From assembly GCF_003048615.2 (NCBI RefSeq), contig NZ_CP049263.1:930001-994000 (forward strand): DNA of 64,000 nucleotides, read 5' to 3'. Shown piece by piece: positions 1-7,651 of this stretch. A program made the position numbers and the translations under genes. Positions within the stretch are counted from its first letter, which is position 1. Every line of letters begins with the position of its first letter. The notes beneath the pieces are model-generated. The model saw only the letters and a list, made by a program, of their open reading frames with translations, made no database searches and was not told the origin of the DNA. The DNA is from Campylobacter concisus (GTDB taxonomy: Bacteria; Campylobacterota; Campylobacteria; Campylobacterales; Campylobacteraceae).

Positions 1-1
1 C

Positions 2-976
2 GAGCAAAAAGTCGTTGAAGGCGAGTTTATCATAATAAACACTGGCTCAAAAGAGGCGTATGCGCCATTTGAGATAACAAACTCAAACGTCTTTTCAAGC
101 AAAACCTTGCTCGATCTAAAAACTATGCCAAAGCATCTTGTCATCGTTGGCAGCGGATTTATCGGTATCGAGTTTGCATCGATGTTTGCAAATTTTGGCT
201 CAAAAGTGACCATCGTTGGACGCTCACCACTTCTAAAAAACGAAGATGAAGACATAGCTAAAAGCGTAAAAGATGCGCTAAACGTGCAAGGCATCGAAAT
301 TTTAGAGGGCTGCGAGATAGAGAGCCTAAAAGATAATGCGCTAAATTTCAAACAAGATAATGAAGATAGGCTCATCAAGGCAGATGCGTTCTTAGTAGCG
401 CTTGGCAGAGTAGCAAATTTAGATGACCTAAATTTAAAAGCAGCTGGTGTTGAGCTAAATGAAAAAGGCTTTATAAAGACAAATGAGCGCCTTCAAACAA
501 ATGTGCCAAACATCTACGCAGTGGGCGACGTGCGCGGCGGAGAGCTTTTTACCTACACTAGTTTGGATGATTTTAGGATAGTTTTCTCGCAAATTTTTGG
601 CGACAAAAAACGCACCACACAAAACAGAAGTATCCATGCAAACGTGCTATTTACCGACACTCCGCTAGCAAGAGTTGGCGTAAATGCAAAAGAAGCTAGC
701 AAGCTTGGGCTAAATTTCAAGGAGCTAAAACTTAGCATGGCAGCAGTGCCAGGAGCGAAGGTGCTAAACCACGATGTGGGCATGCTAAAAGCGATCGTTG
801 AAGCTAGTAGTGGCGAAATTTTGGGGGCAAGCTTTCACTGCATCTACGCAAATGAGATCATAAATGAGATCGCGATCGCGATGAATTTAAAAGCAGATGC
901 AAATTTCTTTAAAAACCAAATTTTCACTCATCCAAGCATCAGCGAAGCCCTAAATGACTTGTTTGGACAATACTAA
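2..976 (+). CDS. RclA-like FAD/NAD(P) pyridine nucleotide-disulfide oxidoreductase (5' truncated)
   Basis: The reading frame is open from base 2, so the N-terminus lies before the window; only about 324 residues are visible. A dinucleotide-binding Rossmann motif (VIVGSGFIGIEFASMF) is followed by the second FAD motif NIYAVGDV and a C-terminal dimerisation domain with HPSISEALNDLF. The stretch FTYTSLDDFRIV after the FAD motif resembles E. coli RclA (YkgC), a flavoprotein linked to reactive-chlorine and copper stress, more than lipoamide dehydrogenase or mercuric reductase. The redox-active cysteine pair expected near the N-terminus is outside the window, so catalytic competence cannot be judged. 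The family is certain; the RclA assignment is an inference from one motif region. Confidence 0.8.
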   Translation, partial: EQKVVEGEFIIINTGSKEAYAPFEITNSNVFSSKTLLDLKTMPKHLVIVGSGFIGIEFASMFANFGSKVTIVGRSPLLKNEDEDIAKSVKDALNVQGIEILEGCEIESLKDNALNFKQDNEDRLIKADAFLVALGRVANLDDLNLKAAGVELNEKGFIKTNERLQTNVPNIYAVGDVRGGELFTYTSLDDFRIVFSQIFGDKKRTTQNRSIHANVLFTDTPLARVGVNAKEASKLGLNFKELKLSMAAVPGAKVLNHDVGMLKAIVEASSGEILGASFHCIYANEIINEIAIAMNLKADANFFKNQIFTHPSISEALNDLFGQY

Positions 977-986
977 AAGGATAAAA

Positions 987-1646
987 ATGAAAAAATATCT
1001 ACTACTTTTAACTGCTCTATTTTTTGCAGGTTGCTTAAACGTCATCGGCATCGGAGAGACGCCAAAGCAAGATGACTCATGGCAGCAGCCAAAGGACGAA
1101 AAGGTGGTGCAAAACAAAGAGCAAATTTCAAAAAATGCGATCGATCTTTTAACACCAAAGTGCGAGAGCGGCGATGCTGAAGCTTGCAACGATTTGGGTG
1201 TAAATTTTGAGCTTATGAAAGAGTATGACAATGCCTACGCAAACTACAAAAAAGCTTGCGATGCGAAGGTGCAGCTTGCTTGCTCAAACCTTGGCACGCT
1301 CTATGAAAACGGTCTTGGCGTAAAAAAAGATCCAAAAAAAGCGGTCGAAATTTACAAAGATAGCTGCAATAGTGGCGGTGTGCAAGCTTGCTATCATCTA
1401 GGCAACGCCTACCGCAAGGGTGAGATCGTAAAACAAGACTACTATCTAGCGATGGAAGCCTACACAAACGCTTGCAACGCTGGAGATCTCCCAAGCTGCG
1501 CAAATATCGGCGCGATGTATGAGCTAGGTCTTGGCATGAACAAGGACGAAAAGAGAGCTTATGGGATTTACAAAGTCGCTTGCTTTCGTGGCCTAAACAA
1601 GGCGTGCCCACAGATGAAAAGGCTTGGCGCAAAGCTTGGCATGTAA
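987..1646 (+). CDS. Sel1-repeat, cysteine-rich lipoprotein (Hcp-like)
   Basis: A 219-residue protein beginning at the ATG at 987 (AAAAGGATAAAA upstream), 10 bases after the previous gene. The N-terminus is a lipoprotein signal with lipobox FAGC, Cys16 being the lipidated residue. The rest is a string of Sel1/TPR-like helical repeats in which five Cys-x7-Cys pairs occur (for example CESGDAEAC and CDAKVQLAC). In the Helicobacter cysteine-rich protein family such pairs form a disulfide within each repeat, so this is probably an outer-membrane or periplasmic solenoid stabilised by disulfides. Binding partner unknown. It is followed by a second gene of the same family, which suggests tandem duplication. 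Confidence 0.85.
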   Translation: MKKYLLLLTALFFAGCLNVIGIGETPKQDDSWQQPKDEKVVQNKEQISKNAIDLLTPKCESGDAEACNDLGVNFELMKEYDNAYANYKKACDAKVQLACSNLGTLYENGLGVKKDPKKAVEIYKDSCNSGGVQACYHLGNAYRKGEIVKQDYYLAMEAYTNACNAGDLPSCANIGAMYELGLGMNKDEKRAYGIYKVACFRGLNKACPQMKRLGAKLGM

Positions 1647-1658
1647 GTAGGAAAATAA

Positions 1659-2282
1659 GTGAAAAAAGTTTTAAATTTTGGACTTATCGTAGCTGCTAGC
1701 TTTATGTTAAGTGGCTGTTGGTCGTGGCAAAAGATGGTTAGCTTTGGCTTTTGGCAAAGTGATGAGGAGGCTAGGGCGGAGCGTCTTGAGCTCGAAAAAG
1801 AGAAGATGGTACAAAACTGCGAGAGCGGAAATAGCGTCGACTGCAACAACCTAGCTGTAAATTTTAGCAATGAAAAGGACTTTGTAAAGGCAAAAGGCTA
1901 CTACGAAAAGGCTTGCAATGCTGGGCTTGCAACTGCTTGCTCAAATTTGGGTCAAATTTATGAGCAAGGGCTAGTTGATGAGCAAAAAGACATAGAAAAG
2001 GCTCTAAAGCTTTATAAACTAGCTTGCGATAGTGGCGATGGCGTTGGCTGCTACAACGAGGCAATGGGACTAAAATCTTACATCGAAAGCGAAAATTTAA
2101 AAACTCATAAGATAGATAGAACCAAGGCTGAGGCTAGAGTTTTAAAGCTTTTGGCAAAGAGCTGCGAGCTTGAGTATGCGCAGTCGTGCTTCTTGCTTGC
2201 AAAGCTAAGCGGCGATGAAACAAAGGCAGATGCACTTTACAAAAGAGCCTGCCAATTTGGCAAATGCGTGGATAAAAGATAA
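1659..2282 (+). CDS. second Sel1-repeat, cysteine-rich lipoprotein
   Basis: A 207-residue protein starting at GTG (1659), 12 bases downstream of the preceding Sel1 lipoprotein gene. Signal peptide with lipobox LSGC (Cys20), followed by tryptophan-rich WSW. Sel1-type repeats carry four Cys-x7-Cys pairs (CESGNSVDC, CNAGLATAC, CDSGDGVGC, CELEYAQSC) and a shorter terminal CQFGKC pair. The middle repeat is separated by a longer charged stretch, so the solenoid is less regular than in the neighbour. Function not recognisable beyond an envelope-anchored helical repeat protein; the two genes are probably co-transcribed and paralogous. Confidence 0.82.
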   Translation: MKKVLNFGLIVAASFMLSGCWSWQKMVSFGFWQSDEEARAERLELEKEKMVQNCESGNSVDCNNLAVNFSNEKDFVKAKGYYEKACNAGLATACSNLGQIYEQGLVDEQKDIEKALKLYKLACDSGDGVGCYNEAMGLKSYIESENLKTHKIDRTKAEARVLKLLAKSCELEYAQSCFLLAKLSGDETKADALYKRACQFGKCVDKR

Positions 2283-2324
2283 TGCTAGTCGAAAAGTTGC
2301 TCTAAAAATTTGCGATAAATCAAC

Positions 2325-2347
2325 AAAGGCTCTTTTTTTGAGCCTTT
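2325..2347. terminator. stem-loop between convergent genes
   Basis: Perfect 8-bp arms AAAGGCTC / GAGCCTTT with a seven-T loop, lying between the plus-strand Sel1 gene and the minus-strand reductase gene. There is no clean U-tract on either side, so it may act as a bidirectional weak terminator or as a 3' end stabiliser. Confidence 0.5.
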
Positions 2348-2361
2348 AAAAAATTGATCTT

Positions 2362-3477
2362 TTAATCGAGAAATTCTAAAAAGGCCTCTAAACGTGTACG
2401 AATCTGACCAACATCTTGTTTGGAGTAGTCAGTCTCAAGGCTCATATAGCTTGCGCCAGCTTCTTTGCTGGCTTCTTTTATCTTGTTTGTTTCTATTGCA
2501 TAAGTGTGACAGCCGCTTAGAACGATGTCTATTACGCCATCTGCTTTATATTCTGTAATAAAATTTTTAATAACATCAGATCTCGCGTCGTTTTTGTACA
2601 TCACAGAACAGGGTATCTTTAAGTAGCGTTTGGCGATATTTTCTATAAGATCACCTTGTGTGCTTATATTATTTTTAAGATTTTTAGTTCCTGTGCAGTT
2701 TTCAAAGGCTACAACATCTGCACCAAGTTCCTCTATTTGTTTTATTACCTTTTCATATACTCCACCACTTGGACATCCGGTAATGATAATGCGCTTTTTA
2801 TGCTTTGCCTTAGACATATCTTTTTGTTTTAAAGCTTCTATGTATGAACAAAGCATTTTTATCTTTTCTTTTTTGTCATATATAAAATCACTTGCAAATA
2901 GCACTTGGTGCATCTCGCTACCACTAATAGGACTCGGATCGAGTTTGGCTAGATCCATAAGTTTATTTAGCACATCTCTTTCTTCATTAAAAATTTCTAT
3001 TGTCTCTTTTAGCTTTTCGTCTGTTATTTTTGCATCAAGATGTTTTTCAAGATAATCTTTAAAATCCCTCATCTCATCTATCCAAAGCTCTAAACTACGT
3101 TTATTTGTCATGTTCGGAAGTTCTAAGACATGCACTTCTTTATGCTTTGCAAGAAGCTCATACATCTTCTTTTTGCCATCACAAGTAGTCTCTCCTATGA
3201 TAATATCGCTAGCATTCATATATGGACATTTTTTGGTCACGGCATATCCGTAGCTTGCTTTTATAAGTGGACAAAGATTTCGTGGAAGTTCGGCGTGAGC
3301 AGCATTTATAGGACTTTCATCGTAGGCACAAAGACTGATTGGTACGGCACCAGCAGCATAAATCAGCTCTTTTGGAGAGTATGTACAAAATGTGCCAACT
3401 ATGCTTTTGCCTTTAGCTTTTAAGTCTAGTAGTGCTAGAGAATTTCTCTTTTTTAGTTCAATGAAATCATATTTCAT
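2362..3477 (-). CDS. double-cubane-cluster reductase, 2-hydroxyacyl-CoA dehydratase D family (YjiM-like)
   Basis: A 371-residue member of the HgdB/2-hydroxyglutaryl-CoA dehydratase D-component family. Candidate cluster ligands are Cys31 (GTFCTYSP), Cys69 (LPRNLCPL), Cys84 (TKKCPYMN), Cys99 (GETTCDGK), Cys235 (ITGCPSGG), Cys261 (FENCTG) and Cys323 (LSGCHTY). It is a single gene paired with its activator ATPase and has no second dehydratase subunit or CoA-transferase beside it. That arrangement matches E. coli yjiM/yjiL and the double-cubane cluster proteins that carry an [8Fe-9S] cluster and reduce small molecules at very low potential, rather than an amino-acid fermentation dehydratase. Substrate unknown. 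The activator stop codon overlaps this gene's start by 11 bases, so expression is coupled. Confidence 0.82.
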   Translation of the reverse strand: MKYDFIELKKRNSLALLDLKAKGKSIVGTFCTYSPKELIYAAGAVPISLCAYDESPINAAHAELPRNLCPLIKASYGYAVTKKCPYMNASDIIIGETTCDGKKKMYELLAKHKEVHVLELPNMTNKRSLELWIDEMRDFKDYLEKHLDAKITDEKLKETIEIFNEERDVLNKLMDLAKLDPSPISGSEMHQVLFASDFIYDKKEKIKMLCSYIEALKQKDMSKAKHKKRIIITGCPSGGVYEKVIKQIEELGADVVAFENCTGTKNLKNNISTQGDLIENIAKRYLKIPCSVMYKNDARSDVIKNFITEYKADGVIDIVLSGCHTYAIETNKIKEASKEAGASYMSLETDYSKQDVGQIRTRLEAFLEFLD

Positions 3478-4228
3478 ATTTTTTCCTTTTTGCTATTATT
3501 GCAGCACCAATAGCACCACAATATATAGCATTTTTATCAGTGTAAATTTCTGAGTATAGATGCGAGGATAGAAGTTCTTTAAAAAGAGAAACATTGCTAA
3601 GGCCACCACTTAGGAAGTAGAATTTATTTTCTAGTCTTTTTATAAGCGAAGCCACCTTGTGTGCCGATGACTCTACTATTGCATATGCTATTTCGCCTTG
3701 TTTAGCACCATTTGCGCTAAGCGATACTATCTCGCTTTCCGCAAATACCGTACAAGTTGAACTAATTTTTATATTTGGGTTTTTGCATGCTATTTTGTAA
3801 ATTTCATTTAGGTCAAGTCCAAGTCTATTTGCACTAATCTCTAAAAATTTTCCTGTGCCAGCCGAGCATTTGTCGTTCATTATAAAATCAGTTGGTTTTC
3901 CATTTTCTATTTTAATGGCTTTTGTATCTTGTCCGCCGACATCTATAACTGTGCAGTCTGGTTTAAATAAATAATGAGCTCCAAGTCCGTGGCAAAGTAT
4001 CTCGCTTGCACTAACATTTGCGTATTTTACACTTACCCTTCCATATCCAGTAGCAGCGATTAAGGCATCTTGATAGCCTTTTTGTTCTAAAATTTCTTTT
4101 ATATCGCGTGCAATTTTTATGGCACTAAAACCACTTGGCAATAAAAATAGATCACAAAAAATATCTTGATTATCTAGTATTGCTACTTTTGTAGATGTTG
4201 AACCTATATCGATGCCGATAAAATACAT
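3467..4228 (-). CDS. activator ATPase of the double-cubane reductase (BadF/HgdC family, YjiL-like)
   Basis: A 253-residue ASKHA-fold ATPase with the phosphate-binding motif GIDIGSTSTK at residues 5-14, VIDVGGQDTK at about 94-103 and a C-terminal GGLSN adenosine motif. Cys121 (NDKCSAGTGKFLE) and Cys159 (SSTCTVFAESE) are the residues that in HgdC-type homodimers hold one [4Fe-4S] cluster between two subunits. The family couples ATP hydrolysis to injection of a low-potential electron into the partner enzyme, here the gene directly downstream. A ferredoxin or flavodoxin donor is needed and is not in the window. First gene of a two-gene unit; the 95 bases upstream show no convincing promoter. Confidence 0.87.
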   Translation of the reverse strand: MYFIGIDIGSTSTKVAILDNQDIFCDLFLLPSGFSAIKIARDIKEILEQKGYQDALIAATGYGRVSVKYANVSASEILCHGLGAHYLFKPDCTVIDVGGQDTKAIKIENGKPTDFIMNDKCSAGTGKFLEISANRLGLDLNEIYKIACKNPNIKISSTCTVFAESEIVSLSANGAKQGEIAYAIVESSAHKVASLIKRLENKFYFLSGGLSNVSLFKELLSSHLYSEIYTDKNAIYCGAIGAAIIAKRKKYEI

Positions 4229-4323
4229 AAATTTATGTCCATAAAAATGTGATTTCTGTAACTCAGAACTTGGGAGAAATATTATCCATTTGTAGCTTTT
4301 TATTAAATAAAATTTGAAGCTTC

Positions 4324-4860
4324 TTACTTCAATCCAAAAACTTTTATGTTAAAGGTTGTGTGGATCTTGTCGTTTTCGCCTTTCATGACGATAGGAAATT
4401 CGGCTTTTATGATGTTATCATAGCTGCTAAGCGCATCTAAAAAGTCATAAAATTTTTGTGGGGTTTTTAGTGAGCTAGTGACGTTTAGACGGTATCTAAA
4501 GAACTTCTCAGTTGCGTTATTCTCGCCTTCTTCTATCTTGCTAAGGCTCACTTCGCTAAAAAATTGTGATGCAAAATTTATAAATTTATCTTTATCAAAA
4601 GCTGTATCATAAGCCAAGATGATAGCGCCGTCCTTTTGTCTTGTCGCCTCAAGTGCTTTAAATTTAGCTTCAAATTCATTTTTTACCTTCGTGTATGATG
4701 AGGTTTGCGAGTAGTTTTGTCTTGAGAGGCTTTTAAATTCTTTTATATTTGGCACGATAAAGCCAAATATCATAATGAAGCAAACTATGATAAAAGCAAA
4801 TATAAAAAGTAAAAGCTTTACTGGGTCGATTTTTTCTAAGCTCGTATCTTTTTTACTCAT
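4324..4860 (-). CDS. PilO-like inner-membrane protein
   Basis: A 178-residue bitopic protein: short cytoplasmic N-terminus, one membrane segment at about residues 17-42, then a coiled-coil stretch and a periplasmic alpha/beta domain, the layout of PilO/GspM. I chose the ATG at 4860 because GAGG lies 7 bases upstream; an ATG 21 bases earlier lacks that site. It overlaps the PilN-like gene by 8 bases and is the last of a PilM-PilN-PilO-like trio. In Campylobacter the equivalent parts serve DNA uptake (the Cts type II secretion-like system) rather than twitching. Sequence similarity in this family is low, so the call rests mainly on topology and gene order. Confidence 0.6.
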   Translation of the reverse strand: MSKKDTSLEKIDPVKLLLFIFAFIIVCFIMIFGFIVPNIKEFKSLSRQNYSQTSSYTKVKNEFEAKFKALEATRQKDGAIILAYDTAFDKDKFINFASQFFSEVSLSKIEEGENNATEKFFRYRLNVTSSLKTPQKFYDFLDALSSYDNIIKAEFPIVMKGENDKIHTTFNIKVFGLK

Positions 4861-5374
4861 TATATCCCTCAGAATTATCAATCTTATTTGTGCTTATAAA
4901 GCCGTACCAGCCGTTTTTGCTCTGATAAAAGCTAGTGTTTGACGTGGTGAAAATCGACCTTAGCGGCGAGGCCAAGAGCTGGTTAAAGACATCCTTTGTT
5001 GGCGTTATACCGCGGATGATGAGCGAGTTTTTGTCCATAAAGACCTCTTCAAGCGTGATGCTATCAGGCACAAGGTCAAAGAGATTGTGCAAGCTTTGCT
5101 TTAGGATAGAATTTGACGTAAAGATGTCGTTTGCAGAGTCTATCTGCACGGCAAGTTTGGCTGAAATTTCATCCGTAGCGACTATCTTTTGGCTAAGCTC
5201 TTTTTGCTCGTTTGCTAGAAATTCTATATTTTTTTTAGTTGAGTAGTTTTTATAAACGATAAAGAAATTTGCCACCAAAAGCACCACAAAAACAAAGCCA
5301 ATGAGGCTTAGCCAGAGCTTACTAAAGATAGATAGAAGCGGTCTTGGTTCTGGAGTGATGAAGCTAAATTTCAT
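4853..5374 (-). CDS. PilN-like inner-membrane protein
   Basis: A 173-residue protein with a cytoplasmic N-terminal segment of about 20 residues, one membrane helix near residues 21-43, a coiled coil and a periplasmic ferredoxin-like domain containing SLHNLFDLVPDSITLEEV, a phrase typical of PilN (where it reads roughly 'L..l...lP..v.l..l'). The segment ahead of the membrane helix would contact the PilM-like ATPase encoded upstream, with which it overlaps by 4 bases. Part of a candidate DNA-uptake or type II secretion inner-membrane platform. Good support for PilN-like, moderate for the role in competence. Confidence 0.65.
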   Translation of the reverse strand: MKFSFITPEPRPLLSIFSKLWLSLIGFVFVVLLVANFFIVYKNYSTKKNIEFLANEQKELSQKIVATDEISAKLAVQIDSANDIFTSNSILKQSLHNLFDLVPDSITLEEVFMDKNSLIIRGITPTKDVFNQLLASPLRSIFTTSNTSFYQSKNGWYGFISTNKIDNSEGYNE

Positions 5375-6375
5375 AGTGTTATCTCTTCTTGCATGATCTC
5401 ATTCATGATGTGATTTGTGTTGATCGGATAGCTTGATGTCTCCACAAATAGCTCAGACTGCAGGTATTGTAAAAATGTCGCACTCGTCTTTGTGTTTTCA
5501 AAAACGATGATCTGCTCGATAAAATCGCCGCCGTAGATTGGATTTTCATAAAATTCTTTCATGGCCTTTGCAATGTAGTCAAACATCTTCATATCGCGCC
5601 CAAAGATCGCTACTGACTTCTCGACATTGGTCGAAGCTGGCATGTTTAGCTCGTAGTTTAGATCTTCAAATTCTTTTGGTTTATCATCGCTTAAAAAATC
5701 ATCCAAACTCTTAAAATCATCAAGCACAGTTGCGCCATCTTCTTCTTTGACGATGAGGTTGTCGATATCTGTTATATCCTCTTCTTTTAGGCTTTCGATC
5801 TCTTCGTTGCCCTCTTCAGCGTCACTCATATTTAAAAACGTCGAGAGCTTCATCTGCTTATCTTTAAATATCGCAAGCGCAAAAGAGTGCGAGTGGATGT
5901 AGAGATATAGCGTGGTTTTTGGCGAAATTCCACGCTTTAAAAGCTCGTGAAAGAGCAGGGCAATAGGCGAGTAGATAAGATCGACGCTACCTTGTCCAAA
6001 GAGGTTTTTATATCTTCTTATAGCATTTAAATTTGCATATATGCTCCAGCTATCTTGCATCACAAGGCTGGTTAAATTTTGCGTGTTGATGTTAAATTTA
6101 TTGTACTCGTCAAAGTTAGCAGTAGGCAGCGCACCTTGCGAGTCGTCGTTAAAAAAGAGCGAAACATAGACGCCAAAATAGGCCTTTTCTTGCTCTTCTA
6201 TATATTTTAAAACTTTTTCATCGACATTTTCGATGCTTATGTCTGTAAATTTAGCATTTATGGTTTTTATAAGCTTGCCATTTCTAAAGACCTGACCGTA
6301 AAAAACGCACTCATTGTCCTCGATCACGGCGCTTAAAAAAAGGTTTGAAAAAAGCTTTTTGATGCTAAAAGACAT
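5371..6375 (-). CDS. PilM-like cytoplasmic platform protein
   Basis: A 334-residue protein without membrane segments or signal peptide. By position it is the PilM-like partner of the PilN/PilO-like genes downstream. The actin-like fold motifs of PilM are not obvious: a long acidic insert at about residues 180-245 (many Glu/Asp, EEDITDIDNLIVKEEDG) interrupts the sequence. It could be the Campylobacter-specific Cts component in this position rather than a true PilM. No ATP-binding signature can be read with confidence. Separated by 60 bases from the TPR gene upstream, on the same strand. Confidence 0.5.
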   Translation of the reverse strand: MSFSIKKLFSNLFLSAVIEDNECVFYGQVFRNGKLIKTINAKFTDISIENVDEKVLKYIEEQEKAYFGVYVSLFFNDDSQGALPTANFDEYNKFNINTQNLTSLVMQDSWSIYANLNAIRRYKNLFGQGSVDLIYSPIALLFHELLKRGISPKTTLYLYIHSHSFALAIFKDKQMKLSTFLNMSDAEEGNEEIESLKEEDITDIDNLIVKEEDGATVLDDFKSLDDFLSDDKPKEFEDLNYELNMPASTNVEKSVAIFGRDMKMFDYIAKAMKEFYENPIYGGDFIEQIIVFENTKTSATFLQYLQSELFVETSSYPINTNHIMNEIMQEEITL

Positions 6376-6435
6376 AACTCTCCTAAATTTAGTGCATTAT
6401 TTTTGATATGTTAGCTAAAAAGGGATTAAATAAGT

Positions 6436-6882
6436 TTAAAACAGCTCGTTTTTTAGTTTTGCAAACGCCTCTTTTATCTTCAGAGCTTCGCTTTTTAGCT
6501 CCTCATCAAGCAGTGCAGAATTTCTTAGGCTTTCAAAATCCTCTATCATCACATCACACATCATTTTGATGCGCTCATTATCAGCCTTACTGACACCATT
6601 TTGGCTCATTTTTTTGATGCGTTCAAGATACTCTTTGCCGTTTTTTATGTATGAGCTAAATTTTATAGCTGCCTTGCTTTGATTAAGCGTGGTGGTGGCC
6701 ATTTTGTTGTAGGCATCAAGATCAAGAGCTTTTTGGCTTAAATTTATAGCCTTTTCATACTCTTTGCTCTCGTAGTAAAATTTCGCTTCAAGAGCGAGCT
6801 TATAGGAGTTGTCGCTGTAAAAAAAGAGCCCAAACAAAGCTACTATAAAAATGGCTATAAAGATAGAAATTTTATTTTTCAT
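6436..6882 (-). CDS. small membrane-anchored TPR-like protein
   Basis: A 148-residue protein with one N-terminal hydrophobic segment (residues about 5-23) that is either an uncleaved anchor or a signal peptide, followed by a tetratricopeptide-like unit (FYYESKEYEKAINLSQKALD) and charged helices. No catalytic motif. Its start overlaps the DUF374 acyltransferase gene by 11 bases and it precedes the PilM-like gene, so it may be an assembly helper for the same envelope complex; that link is inference from position only. Confidence 0.65.
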   Translation of the reverse strand: MKNKISIFIAIFIVALFGLFFYSDNSYKLALEAKFYYESKEYEKAINLSQKALDLDAYNKMATTTLNQSKAAIKFSSYIKNGKEYLERIKKMSQNGVSKADNERIKMMCDVMIEDFESLRNSALLDEELKSEALKIKEAFAKLKNELF

Positions 6883-7651
6883 AAATTTCGTCCAAAATTT
6901 CTCTTATCTCATCGCTTATTTGCGGATTTTTGTGCGCATATTTTTTCCACCAAATTTTTAAATTTGACCTAAAGTCCTGTTTGTTTTGTAGCACGCTCTT
7001 GCCACCGTCGTTTTGCGAGGCTTGCCAAAGCTCGTTTTGTATCTTTTCTTTTGCCTCTTTTTGCTCTAAATTTGCCACGCTAAAAGGAGCTGAGAGACTA
7101 AAATTTATAGTTGAAAATGGCTTTGGAAGTATCATCTTGTCCCAGCTTTTAAACTCCCAAAACGAGTTTGCTTCGAAATTTAGAGCATAAATTTCGCAAG
7201 ACGACTTTTGCGCGATCACCGCAGCTCCGTCTGCGACGCTGTGTCTTGGACCGCGTGGGCCATCTGGTGTGATGATGACGTCGTGGCCTTGCTTTATCTC
7301 TCTTAGGGCTTCTATGAGCGCCCTTGCGCCGCCTTTTGAGCTACTGCCTCTAATGGTGCCGATGCCAAAAAATTTGATTATTCTGGTGATTAGCTCGCCA
7401 TCTTTGTGGTCGCTTATTATCACCTTGCCTTGTTTTCTGTTTTGACTGCTCCACCAGCGTCTGTAAGCAAAGCTCATAAAGCTAAGTCTGCCGTGCCAAA
7501 AGACGACAACGCAGCCATTTTGTGGCAAGAAATTTGGAGTGTAGCTCTTTTTGCAGGTTAGAAAAATGAGCCACATCAAAATGTAGATGAAAAAGACGCC
7601 AGCATTTAGGGCGACCTTTTCAAGGGTGTTTTTAAATTTGCAGCTCGCCAT
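6872..7651 (-). CDS. DUF374 family lysophospholipid acyltransferase-like protein
   Basis: A 259-residue protein with an N-terminal membrane segment (about residues 15-35). The HGRLSFMSF block supplies the conserved histidine of the DUF374 group, and [22 protein letters not shown] and [15 protein letters not shown] follow in the family order. DUF374 proteins are related to glycerolipid and lipid A acyltransferases; substrate specificity is not proven in this lineage. The gene overlaps miaB by 20 bases and the TPR gene by 11, so all three probably share a transcript. Confidence 0.8.
   Translation of the reverse strand: MASCKFKNTLEKVALNAGVFFIYILMWLIFLTCKKSYTPNFLPQNGCVVVFWHGRLSFMSFAYRRWWSSQNRKQGKVIISDHKDGELITRIIKFFGIGTIRGSSSKGGARALIEALREIKQGHDVIITPDGPRGPRHSVADGAAVIAQKSSCEIYALNFEANSFWEFKSWDKMILPKPFSTINFSLSAPFSVANLEQKEAKEKIQNELWQASQNDGGKSVLQNKQDFRSNLKIWWKKYAHKNPQISDEIREILDEIYEK

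Noticed and set aside
1213-1632. Long minus-strand open frame inside the Sel1 lipoprotein gene
   Set aside because: It is antisense to a gene with clear repeats and signal peptide; composition is arginine- and leucine-rich as expected from a shadow frame.
2325-2347. Seven-T loop as a phase-variation tract
   Set aside because: It is the loop of a hairpin in an intergenic region, not in a gene or promoter spacer.
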